From positions 41,787-105,786 of the forward strand of contig NZ_KB907986.1 in assembly GCF_000382265.1 (NCBI RefSeq): a DNA stretch of 64,000 nt, in the 5' to 3' direction. Of this stretch, positions 20,700-30,162 are shown one piece after another. The notes under the pieces are model-generated. The model was not told where the DNA came from. It ran no database searches and saw only the letters and a program-made list of their open reading frames with translations. Source of the DNA: Yoonia vestfoldensis DSM 16212 (GTDB lineage: Bacteria; Pseudomonadota; Alphaproteobacteria; Rhodobacterales; Rhodobacteraceae). A program made the translations under genes and the position numbers. Positions within the stretch are counted from its first letter, which is position 1, and every line of letters starts with the position of its first letter.

Positions 20700-21871
20700 T
20701 TCGCGGTGGCCTTTTGCGCGACGCCGAGGTCTTGCGCGGTTACCACGGGCACCGACCCGTCGGCGATGAAGGTCTTGCGTGGATCGAATGCATCACGCAC
20801 CCCTTCGAAGATGAACACGAGCAGCGACAGCATGATCGCGAAGGTAAAGAAAGCCGTGAAGCCAAGCCAGGGCGCTTGCAGGTTCTGTTTGGCCTGCAAT
20901 GTCAGCTCGCCCAGCGACGGGGCCGAGGACGGCAAGCCAAAGCCCAGGAAATCCAGCGAAGCCAGCGTGCCGATGGCGCCTGTCACAAGGAACGGCAACA
21001 TGGTCACCGTCGCGACCATCGCGTTGGGCAGCATGTGGCGGAACATGATCGTGCGGTCGGGCACGCCCAGCGCCTTGGCGGCGCGGACATATTCGAGGTT
21101 ACGCGCGCGCAGGAATTCCGCGCGCACCACGCCCACCAGCGCCGGCCAGCCAAAGAGCACCGTCAGGAAGACGAGCAGCCAGAAACTTCGCCCCAGAATG
21201 GCAAAGACAATCATGATCACGTAAAGCGACGGCGTGCCTGTCCAGATTTCGATGAATCGCTGGAACGCAAGATCGGTCCAACCGCCAAAATAGCCCTGCA
21301 CCGCCCCCGCCGTGATCCCGATGATCGACGCCGAGATCGTGACGATCAGCGCGAAAACGATGGAAAGACGAAAGCCGTAGATGACCCGCGCCGTGACATC
21401 GCGTTTGGTGTCGTCGGTGCCCAGCCAGTTCAGCGCAGATGGCGGTGCGGGCGCGACACCCGGCACATCGACGATAGTGTCATAGGAATAGGGAATGATC
21501 GGCCAGATCATCCAGCCACGCTGGAACCCTTGGCCCAAATCCTCGCCCGCGTCCACGGCGGCGACCAGCCCTTCGGGACCATCGAAGCAGGATTCCATGC
21601 CGCCGGTCATGATCAGGCATTGCACTTCGACATCCTGATAGCGTGCCTCGGTCGGGAAATCGCCACCAAAGTCCCGTTCGGAATAGAAGGTCGCAATCGG
21701 CATCCGCCATTCGCCCTGATAGCTGACCAGAATCGGTTTGTCGTTGGCGATGACTTCGGCCATCAGCGACAGGCCAAAGAGGACACCGAAGATCATCAGC
21801 GACCAGACCGCACGGCGGTTACGTTTGAAATTGCGCCAGCGGCGCTGGTTCAGCGGGGACAGGCGCATCAT
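20696..21871 (-). CDS. yejE: Peptide ABC transporter permease, YejE-like
   Basis: This 391-residue permease has an N-terminal helix, then an unusually long periplasmic loop (about residues 45-150, including [13 protein letters not shown] and [14 protein letters not shown]) that marks YejE. The BPD-type permease domain follows, with the coupling-helix segment [18 protein letters not shown]. The start at 21871 is an ATGA overlap with the yejB stop. A much longer in-frame reading upstream is the shadow of yejB and was rejected. Confidence 0.92.
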   Translation of the reverse strand: MMRLSPLNQRRWRNFKRNRRAVWSLMIFGVLFGLSLMAEVIANDKPILVSYQGEWRMPIATFYSERDFGGDFPTEARYQDVEVQCLIMTGGMESCFDGPEGLVAAVDAGEDLGQGFQRGWMIWPIIPYSYDTIVDVPGVAPAPPSALNWLGTDDTKRDVTARVIYGFRLSIVFALIVTISASIIGITAGAVQGYFGGWTDLAFQRFIEIWTGTPSLYVIMIVFAILGRSFWLLVFLTVLFGWPALVGVVRAEFLRARNLEYVRAAKALGVPDRTIMFRHMLPNAMVATVTMLPFLVTGAIGTLASLDFLGFGLPSSAPSLGELTLQAKQNLQAPWLGFTAFFTFAIMLSLLVFIFEGVRDAFDPRKTFIADGSVPVVTAQDLGVAQKATAK

Positions 21872-22950
21872 GTGTTGCGCGCCTCGAAATCGATGCGGGG
21901 GTCGATGAAGACATAGGTGATGTCGGTCAGGATACCCACAACAAGACCAATCAGGGTAAACGCGAACAATGTCCCGAACACGACAGGGTAGTCGCGTGCC
22001 ACGACAGCCTCGAACCCCAGTCGCCCCAGACCGTCGAGCGAGAACAGTGTTTCGATGATCAGCGATCCGCCGAAGAAGACGCCGATGAACAGCGCCGGAA
22101 AGCCCGAGATCACGATCAGCATCGCGTTGCGGAACACATGGCCGTAAAGCACGCGGGATTCCGACAATCCCTTGGCCTTGGCGGTGATGACATATTGCTT
22201 CTTGATCTCGTCGAGAAAGCTGTTCTTGGTCAACAGCGTCAACGTGGCAAAGGCCGAAATGGTGGATGCCAGCACCGGCAGCGTGATGTGCCAGAGGTAA
22301 TCGAGCACCTTGCCGATCAGGCTCAGATCCTCGAAATTCGCAGATGTCAGGCCGCGCAGCGGGAAGATGCGGAAGTACGACCCCCCTGCAAACAGCACGA
22401 TCAGCAGGATCGCGAACAAAAAGCCGGGGATTGCATAACCCACGATGATGGCGCCACTGGTCCATGTGTCGAAAGGCGTACCATCGCGCACGGCTTTCTT
22501 GATGCCCAAGGGGATCGAGATCAGATAAGCGATCAGCGTGGACCACAGGCCCAGTGTGATCGACACCGGCATCTTTTCCAGCACCAGATCGACAACGCTG
22601 ATCGACCGGAAATAGCTGTCGCCGAAATCGAACCGGATGTAGTTCCACATCATGTTGAGGAACCGTTCCAACGGCGGCTTGTCGAAACCGAATTCGCGTT
22701 CAAGTTGTGCGATGAATTCAGGCGGCAGGCCCCGCGCACCGACATAATCGCTGCCGCTGTCATTGCCGAAATCAGCGTCGCCACCCCCGCCGGAAAAGGA
22801 TTCGAACACATCGCCGCGCCCTTCCAGATTGGCGAGGATCTGTTCGATCGGGCCGCCCGGCACGAATTGCACCAGCGCAAAGTTAATAATCATGATCCCG
22901 AGCAATGTCGGAATGACCAGCAACAGCCGTCGAAGGATATAGGCGCCCAT
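21868..22950 (-). CDS. yejB: Peptide ABC transporter permease, YejB-like
   Basis: This 360-residue permease begins [20 protein letters not shown], the standard first helix of DppB/OppB/YejB permeases (quoted to 20 residues). The longer-than-usual periplasmic insertion, with [20 protein letters not shown], fits the YejB branch. The EAA segment reads [15 protein letters not shown], and the protein ends in a final helix with IDFEARNT. It is the first permease after the binding protein, 9 nt away. Confidence 0.93.
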   Translation of the reverse strand: MGAYILRRLLLVIPTLLGIMIINFALVQFVPGGPIEQILANLEGRGDVFESFSGGGGDADFGNDSGSDYVGARGLPPEFIAQLEREFGFDKPPLERFLNMMWNYIRFDFGDSYFRSISVVDLVLEKMPVSITLGLWSTLIAYLISIPLGIKKAVRDGTPFDTWTSGAIIVGYAIPGFLFAILLIVLFAGGSYFRIFPLRGLTSANFEDLSLIGKVLDYLWHITLPVLASTISAFATLTLLTKNSFLDEIKKQYVITAKAKGLSESRVLYGHVFRNAMLIVISGFPALFIGVFFGGSLIIETLFSLDGLGRLGFEAVVARDYPVVFGTLFAFTLIGLVVGILTDITYVFIDPRIDFEARNT

Positions 22951-22959
22951 GAACCTGCC

Positions 22960-24873
22960 TTACCGCAAAGCGCCGGCGGCGATCAAGGCATCGGCCTTGT
23001 CCTGATTGAACCACCAGTAATCCAGATACCCAAGGCCGAATTCCGGCAGGTTTTCGGGATATTCGTACATGTCGAAATAGGCGACCCAATTCGCGCCAAG
23101 GTACCACGTCGGCACCATGTAATATTCATGCCGCATGACGCGATCGATAGCACGGACCCCTGCCGCCATTTCATCGTAATCGTCAGCCCCCGTCACAAAC
23201 TGCGCCAATACGTCCACGGCGGGAGAACAGAAACCCGCCGGGTTGAACACGTCGTCACGGTCTTCGCAGCCGTATTTCTGTTCGATCCCGGTGCCCTCCT
23301 GCAATCCGCTGCTATAGGCGCCAAAGATCATGTCGAAATCGTTGGACTGCGTGCGCGCCTGATACTGGGGCGGGTCCACGCGGGAATAGGTGGCGTTCAC
23401 GCCAAGGCGTTGCAGGTTTTCGATATAGGGCGTGATGATCCGGTCGAAGGCCTGCCGCGTTTCCAGAAACTCCACATCAAGCGTCCGGCCATTGGCATCG
23501 CGCAGAAGCCCGTCGCTGCCCGGCGTAAAGCCCGCCTGTTCCATCAGGTCGAGTGCGCGGCGCAGATTGTCGCGGTCCAGCGGACGGTCGCCGCTGGTAT
23601 GCGGCAGCAAGGCCTCTTCGGTGAAAATCGCCTCTGGCACCATCCCGCGCACAGTATCGAGCATTTCAGCCTCACGCCCTTCGGGCAAACCCGCCGCGCG
23701 CAGCCGGTCGTTTTCCCAGAAACTGGTGCGTTGCTGGAACAGCCCGTATTGCAGGTTGTCATTGGTCCATGTGAAATTATACATCAGCCCCAGCGCCAGC
23801 CGGACATTGCGGTCCTGAAACTTTTCGCGGCGCAGGTTGAACACGAACCCGGACGCGGCGGGCAAGGTGCCATCAGCCAGCGTTTCGCGCACGACCCAAC
23901 CTTCGCGGATCGCGGGAAAATCATAAGACGTCGCCCAGTTGATTGACGAATTTTCGCGCCGGAACGTGAATTCACCCGCCTTGAACGCCTCGAACGCGGC
24001 GGAACTGTCGGCGAAATACTCGATACGGATCGCGTCGAAATTGCTGCGGCCGATGTTGATCGGGTGGGTCAGCCCCCAGTAATCAGGGTTGCGGCGATAG
24101 ATGATCTGACGGCCCGGATCGACATTGCCGACCATATAGGGGCCCGTGCCGGGGGCTGTTTCCAGCCGGCTTTCATCCAGCCGCGCGCCGGTTTGCTCGA
24201 ACCAGGCTTTCGGCATGACGATGGCGTTTGCCATCTGGCTGACACGGCCACGGCGGGGCGATTCCGGGTTGAAGGTGAATTTGACGGTGTGATCGTCAAG
24301 CGCCTCGGCACCCGTGACAAGTTGGGTGATGCCCGCGCGGAACGACGGTGTGCCCTGTTCGGCAAACAGCTGGTGGGTGAAAACCACATCCTCGGCGGTC
24401 ATCGGCGTGCCATCCGAAAAGGTCACATCGTCGCGCAGGTTGAAGATGACCCACGCCTGATCGGCGGGATATTCCAGCGTCGTGCACAGCAGGCAGTAAT
24501 AGGACCCGACCTCGTCATCCGTGGTCTCCATCATCCGCTCGTACATCACCGAGGACAGCGCCCCCGGCGAGCCGGACAGCGTGGCAAAGGGGTTCATGCT
24601 GTCGAAAGACCCATCAGCGGAAATACTGATCTCGCCGCCTTTGGGCGCGTCGGGGTTCACATAGTCCAGATGCGGGAAATCGGGGCCGTATTTCAGATCG
24701 CCATATTCGTTGAACCCGTGCGAGACGATGACGTCGGGTTCCGTCTGCGCGCGCGCGTCATGCGCGGCCAGCATCGCCATCGCTACGATCGATCCCACGG
24801 CCCATAGTCGCATGCGGTGCGTCGCGTTGTCGTGTTGCTGTGCTATGGCGCGGACCTTGGGGCGGTGGGACAT
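22960..24873 (-). CDS. yejA: Peptide ABC transporter periplasmic substrate-binding protein, YejA-like
   Basis: This 637-residue family 5 solute-binding protein is the lead gene of the yej operon. The start at 24873 has GGAG 7 nt upstream. It gives a long N-terminus whose hydrophobic core is RLWAVGSIVAMAMLAAHDARAQ, with cleavage after ARA; the internal ATG at 24813 would give a shorter signal peptide. Typical features are HGFNEYGDLKYG, YVNPDAPKGGEI and the GTGPYMV segment. It binds oligopeptides in the periplasm. Confidence 0.9.
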   Translation of the reverse strand: MSHRPKVRAIAQQHDNATHRMRLWAVGSIVAMAMLAAHDARAQTEPDVIVSHGFNEYGDLKYGPDFPHLDYVNPDAPKGGEISISADGSFDSMNPFATLSGSPGALSSVMYERMMETTDDEVGSYYCLLCTTLEYPADQAWVIFNLRDDVTFSDGTPMTAEDVVFTHQLFAEQGTPSFRAGITQLVTGAEALDDHTVKFTFNPESPRRGRVSQMANAIVMPKAWFEQTGARLDESRLETAPGTGPYMVGNVDPGRQIIYRRNPDYWGLTHPINIGRSNFDAIRIEYFADSSAAFEAFKAGEFTFRRENSSINWATSYDFPAIREGWVVRETLADGTLPAASGFVFNLRREKFQDRNVRLALGLMYNFTWTNDNLQYGLFQQRTSFWENDRLRAAGLPEGREAEMLDTVRGMVPEAIFTEEALLPHTSGDRPLDRDNLRRALDLMEQAGFTPGSDGLLRDANGRTLDVEFLETRQAFDRIITPYIENLQRLGVNATYSRVDPPQYQARTQSNDFDMIFGAYSSGLQEGTGIEQKYGCEDRDDVFNPAGFCSPAVDVLAQFVTGADDYDEMAAGVRAIDRVMRHEYYMVPTWYLGANWVAYFDMYEYPENLPEFGLGYLDYWWFNQDKADALIAAGALR

Positions 24874-24982
24874 CGTGAACTCCGGTTGCGACAAAATCTT
24901 TAAGTGAAATAAGGCTACGGCGCGCGAGGGCAAACATTCAAGTTGAGAATGCGTGATCACGCGGTGTTCATGTGCAATCGCC

Positions 24983-25013
24983 AATAAAAAGGCCGCCTTG
25001 GGACAAGGCGGCC
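24983..25013 (-). terminator. Rho-independent terminator after cycM
   Basis: Read on the minus strand, a perfect 10-bp stem GGCCGCCTTG/CAAGGCGGCC with a 3-nt loop (24991-25013) is followed by TTTTTATT (24983-24990). It ends the cytochrome gene transcript and separates it from the yej operon downstream. Confidence 0.85.
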
Positions 25014-25036
25014 AATTGTTGCAGTCTTCGGTCCGA

Positions 25037-25552
25037 TCAGCCGTCGATAGAGTCGAGATAGGCGATCAGGTTGGCGCGGTCGGTGATCGAGCGCATGCCA
25101 TTATACCCCATAGATGTGCCGGGGGCGTAGCCGCGGGGGTTTTCCAGAAAGCCGTTCAGCGCCTCGGGAGTCCAGACATCCGCCGCCTCGATCAATGCCC
25201 CGGAATAGGCAAAGTCGTCATAGAACTGCACCGGACGTCCCACGACACCGTACAACGCAGGCCCCGTGCCGTGTACGCCGGGTTCCAGCACGTGGCAGGC
25301 GCGGCAGTTGCGCCACAGCGTTTCACCATCCGCGGCACTGGCGGATGCCATCACCACGGCAAAGTCGACTTCTTCGACGACGTCATCCTCGGCGACATCC
25401 GCGCCTTCGACTTCGATGATATAGGCCTGTTCGGAATGACCGTGCCCACCACCAAAATAGATCGAGGACGCAAGCCATGCCCCGAGCAGATAAACAAGGA
25501 AAGTCGCGCAAAGCGCGCCCATGGCTTTGGTGATTGTCATTGTGTCGAACAT
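25037..25552 (-). CDS. cycM: Membrane-anchored cytochrome c (CycM / c552 type)
   Basis: This 171-residue protein has one N-terminal membrane anchor (about residues 8-30), an acidic linker and a C-terminal class I cytochrome c domain. The haem motif is CRACH, and the likely axial methionine is in PGTSMGYNG. It shuttles electrons between the bc1 complex and cytochrome oxidase at the periplasmic face. I chose MFDTMTITKAMG at 25552 because it matches the usual CycM start; upstream in-frame ATG codons lack this fit. It is divergent from pheA. Confidence 0.88.
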   Translation of the reverse strand: MFDTMTITKAMGALCATFLVYLLGAWLASSIYFGGGHGHSEQAYIIEVEGADVAEDDVVEEVDFAVVMASASAADGETLWRNCRACHVLEPGVHGTGPALYGVVGRPVQFYDDFAYSGALIEAADVWTPEALNGFLENPRGYAPGTSMGYNGMRSITDRANLIAYLDSIDG

Positions 25553-25673
25553 GTCGCGGTCCATCCAGAGTTCAAAGTTGGCGCACACCTATCCGCTTCC
25601 CCCCCGCGGTTGCAAGGTATAGTGGCGCGACGAAATGCCCATTTTTCGTCGTTGCCGTCAGGAGAACACAGTC

Positions 25674-26522
25674 ATGTCGCGCAAAATCGCTTTCCAGGGG
25701 GAACTGGGTGCCTACGGCCACGAAGCCTGCGCCACCGCCCGCCCCGATCACGGCCCCCTGCCCTGCGCCACGTTCGAGGATGCGATCGAGGCCGTACGGA
25801 ACGGCGATGCCGATCTGGGGATGATCGCTGTCGAAAACTCGACCTATGGCCGCGTGGCGGATGTGCATTCGCTGTTGCCCGAAAGCGGGCTGCATATCGT
25901 CGATGAAACCTTCGTGCGGGTGCATATCAACCTGCTGGCAAGGACCGAGGCAAAGCTTTCCGATATCAAGATCGCGGTGGGTCATCCGGTGATCCTGCCG
26001 CAATGCGCGGGCTTTCTGCGCCAGAACGGGATCATGGGCCGCACCAGCACCGATAACGCCCGCGCCGCGCGCGAAGTGGCGCAGGGGTCGGATGTGACCA
26101 CCGCCGCACTCGCGTCCGAACTTGCGGCGAAAATCTATGGCTTGCAGGTGCTTGCCCGGCATATCGAGGACCACGACCGCAACACCACGCGGTTCCTGAT
26201 CATGGCGCGCGATCCCGATCATTCGCGGCGCGGCGACTATGGCATGGTGACCAGTTTCGTGTTCCGTGTACGCAACATTCCGGCCGCGCTGTACAAGGCG
26301 ATGGGCGGTTTCGCGACCAATGGCGTCAACATGACCAAGCTGGAAAGCTACATGGTCGGCGGCCAGTTCACCGCCACCCAATTCTATGCCGAGATCGAAG
26401 GCCACCCCGAAGACCGCAACGTGCAGCTTGCGCTGGAAGAATTGCGCTATTTCACCGATCATCTGCTGGTGATGGGCACCTATCCCGCCGCTGCACGGCG
26501 ACACGAAACGGCAAACGACTAG
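25674..26522 (+). CDS. pheA: Prephenate dehydratase
   Basis: This 282-residue enzyme converts prephenate to phenylpyruvate in phenylalanine synthesis. The dehydratase domain (residues 3-180) shows FQGELGAYGHEA, VENSTYGRV and the catalytic region NTTRFLIMA. A C-terminal ACT domain (about 195-270) with NIPAALYKAM and TKLESYMVG provides feedback control by phenylalanine. The ATG at 25674 follows AGGAGAAC by about 10 nt. Its stop overlaps the next gene's stop by 4 nt. Confidence 0.95.
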   Translation: MSRKIAFQGELGAYGHEACATARPDHGPLPCATFEDAIEAVRNGDADLGMIAVENSTYGRVADVHSLLPESGLHIVDETFVRVHINLLARTEAKLSDIKIAVGHPVILPQCAGFLRQNGIMGRTSTDNARAAREVAQGSDVTTAALASELAAKIYGLQVLARHIEDHDRNTTRFLIMARDPDHSRRGDYGMVTSFVFRVRNIPAALYKAMGGFATNGVNMTKLESYMVGGQFTATQFYAEIEGHPEDRNVQLALEELRYFTDHLLVMGTYPAAARRHETAND

Positions 26523-26983
26523 CGGCTTTTGCGGTAATCCTCAGCGATGCGGTGTGCGTAATCCTGCACACGGGCGCTGATCCGCGCGGTCAGCCGCGCC
26601 TTGGCGAGCTTCAGTGATTGGACCAGCAACCGTGCTGTCATCGTGCGGGCCACAAGGTCGACCGCCACCGTCACCCGCGTATGACTGCGCGACAGCGCGA
26701 CCAGATCGACATGGGTGATCACAATCAGCCCGTCCGACTGGGTGGTGACCACATAGCTGTCCGGTGCGGTCATCGCTGTCAGCGCAGCGGCAAAGCGGCG
26801 GTCCCTCCCGCGCACAGCCACGGTGATATCCCACGCAGAGCCCACCTGAACCTGCCCGGCATCCTGGCGCAGGACACTGACGCCCTCTCGCAAGGCGCGC
26901 CGTTCGAAGGTCGCGAAATCGCTGACACCGGCGAACACGTGGTCGATCGGGGCGTCGATATCGGTGTGGGTGCTAATGCGCAT
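26519..26983 (-). CDS. SRPBCC / polyketide-cyclase-like family protein
   Basis: This 154-residue protein starts MRISTHTDIDAPIDHVFAGV, the usual first strand and helix of START/SRPBCC-fold proteins that bind hydrophobic ligands or assist lipid-quinone handling (quoted to 20 residues). The rest alternates strands consistent with the fold. Its start overlaps the end of nudC by 11 nt, so the two are co-transcribed. The ligand is unknown. Confidence 0.78.
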   Translation of the reverse strand: MRISTHTDIDAPIDHVFAGVSDFATFERRALREGVSVLRQDAGQVQVGSAWDITVAVRGRDRRFAAALTAMTAPDSYVVTTQSDGLIVITHVDLVALSRSHTRVTVAVDLVARTMTARLLVQSLKLAKARLTARISARVQDYAHRIAEDYRKSR

Positions 26984-27941
26984 CCGGCTGTTCCTCGTAG
27001 TGGCGGTCAGCCAGCCAGTTCTCGATCAGGAAATGCGCGATGGCGCCTTTGCGGGCGGGCTTGACCGTCGGATGCAAGTCGGCGAAGGACAGCGCCATAT
27101 CCTCGCGGCTGACCCAAAGCGCATCCTCGATTTCGGTCCGGTCGATGGCCAGATCGGTGCCCAGCGCATCGCCTGCACAGCCGAACATCAGCGATGCCGG
27201 AAACGGCCAGGGCTGGCTGGCCAGATAGCGGACGGCGCCCACGCGGATGCCCGCCTCTTCCAGCACTTCACGGCGCACGGCGGCTTCGATCGTCTCGCCG
27301 GGTTCGACGAAACCGGCCAGCAGGGAATACAGCCCCTCGGGCCAGCCCGGTGACCGGCCCACCAGCACGGCATTGCCATGCGTGATCAACATGATGACGA
27401 CAGGGTCGGTGCGCGGGAAATGATGCGCGCCGCAGGCGGGGCAGTTGCGCTGCCAGCCCGACATCGCAACGACGCTTTGCGCGCCGCAGCGCGCGCAGAA
27501 CCCATGCGTCTGGTGCCAGCCCAGGACGGCCTTGGCGGTCGCGGCCAGTTCTGCATCGCGCGGGGTCAGCCGGGTCATGATCGCGCGCAATTCAGCAAAG
27601 CTCGCGCCCGCAGGCATGGCGGGATGCTTTTGCTCGGAGGGATCAAGAAACGTGTCCAGATGCGTGATATCAAGATCCGGCGGCGTCCAGCGCGACAGAT
27701 CAGCGGCAAAGATTGGTCCCGCATCGTCGCGGCCCAGCAGGATCAGGTCGGACGCACTGTCAGCCATCACCGGATGGTCCAGCGCTACCTGCACCAGCGC
27801 ATCCTCCATCACCAAGGGCTTGCCGCGCCACGACAGAATCGCGCGCGCGCCCGGCAAAGCCGTCACCGCCGCATTGCCACGCAATTCCGCTGCCCGGTCC
27901 AGCGCCGAGCCACCAAAAGTCACTGTCTCACTCAACATCAT
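26973..27941 (-). CDS. nudC: NAD(+) diphosphatase (NADH pyrophosphatase, RNA deNADding)
   Basis: This 322-residue Nudix hydrolase cleaves NAD(H) and NAD caps on RNA. A four-cysteine zinc motif (CARCGAQ and CPACGAHH) near residue 140 precedes the Nudix box, which reads GFVEPGETIEAAVRREVLEE in its first 20 residues, and the NudC-specific SQPWPFPASLMFG motif follows. Start chosen at 27941 (MMLSETVTFGG), which gives near-normal length; the frame stays open upstream across unrelated sequence. It is followed by the overlapping SRPBCC gene. Confidence 0.93.
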   Translation of the reverse strand: MMLSETVTFGGSALDRAAELRGNAAVTALPGARAILSWRGKPLVMEDALVQVALDHPVMADSASDLILLGRDDAGPIFAADLSRWTPPDLDITHLDTFLDPSEQKHPAMPAGASFAELRAIMTRLTPRDAELAATAKAVLGWHQTHGFCARCGAQSVVAMSGWQRNCPACGAHHFPRTDPVVIMLITHGNAVLVGRSPGWPEGLYSLLAGFVEPGETIEAAVRREVLEEAGIRVGAVRYLASQPWPFPASLMFGCAGDALGTDLAIDRTEIEDALWVSREDMALSFADLHPTVKPARKGAIAHFLIENWLADRHYEEQPDAH

Positions 27942-28030
27942 CCGGTCGAAATGACACGGCCTTGGGTGAAGTTCAAACTTTTCCGACCTTGCGCTGTGGC
28001 CAGTCCGAATTTTCCCGCTATTGTTGTCCC

Positions 28031-29884
28031 ATGGTCGGAGGTTCAACACGTTCAAGATGTGCGCTGGAGGCTTGCCACGGCAGCCTGCGCATTCTGGAGA
28101 CCACCGACCTGCACATGCAGATCCTGCCTTACGATTATTTCGCTGACCGGCCCGACCCGTCGGCGGGACTTGTCCAGCTTGCCGATCAGATCGCAGACTT
28201 GCGGGCGGACCCGTCAGCATTGACGCTGCTTTTCGACAATGGCGATTTTCTGCAAGGCAATCCGCTGGCCGATACGGTAGCGCAGGCAAGCCTGCCGGAT
28301 ACGATACATCCGATGATCGCCGCCTTTTCGGCGTTGCATTATGACGCGGTGGCGCTGGGAAATCACGAATTCAACTATGGGCTGCCCTTTCTACGCCACG
28401 CCATGAAAGACGCCCCTTTTCCGGTCCTTTGCGCCAATATCGACTGGCGCGCCCAACCGGCCATTGCCCAGCCTTTCGCCGTGCTCGACCGTGTCATCCG
28501 CTGCGACAACGGCTGCGATCATGCGGTCAGGATCGGCGTGGTCGGTTTCGTGCCGCCGCAGATCACGCAATGGGACAAGGTCACCTTGGCAGGCACGATC
28601 GCTGCGCGCGATATCGTCGAGACCGCCCGCGCAATCATGCCCCGGATCAAGGCCGCGGGTGCTGATATCGTCATCGCCCTGTGCCATGCGGGCATCGGAG
28701 ACGCAGACCACGCGCAGGGCATGGAAAACGCCGCTGCTCCACTTGCGGCAGTGCCGGGGATCGACGTGATCCTGACCGGCCACACGCATGACATCTTTCC
28801 CGACCCCGCGCGCCTGCCCACCCCAAGCATCGACCCGGTCGCCGGGCGGCTGCATGGCAAACCCGCGGTCGGGGCGGGGTTTCACGGCAATGCGCTGGGG
28901 ATGATCCTGCTTTCTCTGCGGCATGATGCAGAGGGCTGGCATATCGCGGGCCACGAAAGCCGGGTCATCCCGGCCCGTCAGACACCTGCGAACAGCAAGG
29001 TGGGCGCACGGATCAGCGCGGCCGTGCAGCCTGCCCATGACGCCACCTTGCGGCGGATCAGACAGCCGGTCGCCAGCACGTTGGTCCCGATCCACAGCTA
29101 TTTCGCCTGCGTCAGCCCGGACCTGCCGGGCCAGCTTCTCGGAGCGGCATTGATCGACCATGCGGCATCCCGGCTGCCGGATCACAATCTGCCGATCTTG
29201 GCTGTCGTGTCACCTTTCCGCGCCGGCGGCTTGGGCGGCCCTGGGCATTATGTCGCCATACCCCCCGGTCCGGTCACGTTGCGCGATGTCTGCGCGATCT
29301 ATCCCTACGCCGATACGCCGGTCATCGCCCAACGGACCGGGGCACAGCTGCGTGACTGGCTGGAACAGGCGGTTTCGGGCTATCACCAGATGACACCGGG
29401 CGTAGCGCGCCAGCCGCTGCTGAACCCTGCATTCGCCGCCTATCTCTTTGATGCGTTCTGCGGACTGACCTATGTGATCGATCTGACCCAACCGCCGCGA
29501 CATGACGCGGCGGGTCGGATCATCTCGGCCGGGGCCTGCCGGATCACGGATCTGCGGTACAATGGCAAAGCGGTGCGGCCCGACGACCGTTTCGCGGTCA
29601 TCGCCAACAGCTACCGCGCCTTTGGCGGCGGTGGATTTCCCCCGCTCGCGATGCATGATGTGCTGTCACTGCCGCAAGAGCCGATCCGCGATATTCTGGC
29701 CGCGCGCCTGCAGGCCCGGCAAATCATCGACGAAACCGTGCAGGATAACTGGCGTTTCGCGCCAATCGCGGGGACGAGTGCCTGTTTCAGCTCTGCCCCG
29801 CAGGGCAAACACCATCTGACAGACCGGATCAGCCATGCAGCTTCGGGGATGGGCGGGTTCGACACCTATCTTTTGACGTTCTGA
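28031..29884 (+). CDS. cpdB: 2',3'-cyclic-nucleotide phosphodiesterase / 3'-nucleotidase family protein
   Basis: The protein (617 residues from the ATG at 28031) has an N-terminal calcineurin-like phosphoesterase domain with ETTDLHMQ, DNGDFLQG, GNHEFNYG, CHAGIGD and LTGHTHDIFP. A C-terminal 5'-nucleotidase domain follows, with FRAGGLGG, YPYADTPV and NSYRAFGGGGFP. It matches CpdB in layout and is slightly short. No signal peptide is visible at this or other nearby starts, although CpdB is normally periplasmic, so location and start are uncertain. Confidence 0.86.
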   Translation: MVGGSTRSRCALEACHGSLRILETTDLHMQILPYDYFADRPDPSAGLVQLADQIADLRADPSALTLLFDNGDFLQGNPLADTVAQASLPDTIHPMIAAFSALHYDAVALGNHEFNYGLPFLRHAMKDAPFPVLCANIDWRAQPAIAQPFAVLDRVIRCDNGCDHAVRIGVVGFVPPQITQWDKVTLAGTIAARDIVETARAIMPRIKAAGADIVIALCHAGIGDADHAQGMENAAAPLAAVPGIDVILTGHTHDIFPDPARLPTPSIDPVAGRLHGKPAVGAGFHGNALGMILLSLRHDAEGWHIAGHESRVIPARQTPANSKVGARISAAVQPAHDATLRRIRQPVASTLVPIHSYFACVSPDLPGQLLGAALIDHAASRLPDHNLPILAVVSPFRAGGLGGPGHYVAIPPGPVTLRDVCAIYPYADTPVIAQRTGAQLRDWLEQAVSGYHQMTPGVARQPLLNPAFAAYLFDAFCGLTYVIDLTQPPRHDAAGRIISAGACRITDLRYNGKAVRPDDRFAVIANSYRAFGGGGFPPLAMHDVLSLPQEPIRDILAARLQARQIIDETVQDNWRFAPIAGTSACFSSAPQGKHHLTDRISHAASGMGGFDTYLLTF

Positions 29885-29921
29885 GACCTTGCGCTCGGCC
29901 CGCTCCTGTCTTAGGTAGCGA

Positions 29922-30018
29922 TTGAGGGGTTGGCGCGGGCGAGTGCCTCGCCAACCTGGTCAGGTCCGGAAGGAAGCAGCCATAACGAGCCCCACTTGGG
30001 TCGTTGTCCAACCTCTCA
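29922..30018 (+). ncRNA. ffs: Signal recognition particle RNA (4.5S, small bacterial type)
   Basis: The conserved Ffh-binding helix 8 is exact: GGTCAGGTCCGGAAGGAAGC, then AGCCATAACGAG (20 and 12 bases quoted). Flanking segments GAGGGGTTGG (from 29925) and CCAACCTCTC (to about 30017) close the long hairpin. Ends are approximate by a few bases. With Ffh it directs ribosomes making membrane proteins to FtsY. Confidence 0.95.
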
Positions 30019-30162
30019 CCTTATCTTCCCGAATGGCCGAACGATACGTAGGACTGGCAATTTTTGATCTGTTCCGGGTCAATGCCGCCCAAGAAAATGC
30101 GTTTTCAGTCACTCTGATCAGAGCAAAAGACACGAAACGTCGGTCACGGTTGTCGCGCGCTG

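Noticed and set aside
21872..22648. A 259-codon in-frame N-terminal extension of yejE
   Set aside because: It lies wholly within yejB in another frame and is Arg/His-rich without membrane character; the ATGA overlap marks the true start.
27942..28289. In-frame extension upstream of nudC
   Set aside because: It would overlap the nucleotidase gene and is not like any NudC N-terminus.
30112..30123. Perfect palindrome CTCTGATCAGAG after ggpS
   Set aside because: Without a loop it cannot form a hairpin terminator, there is no T-run, and it lies downstream of a gene end, so an operator role is not supported.
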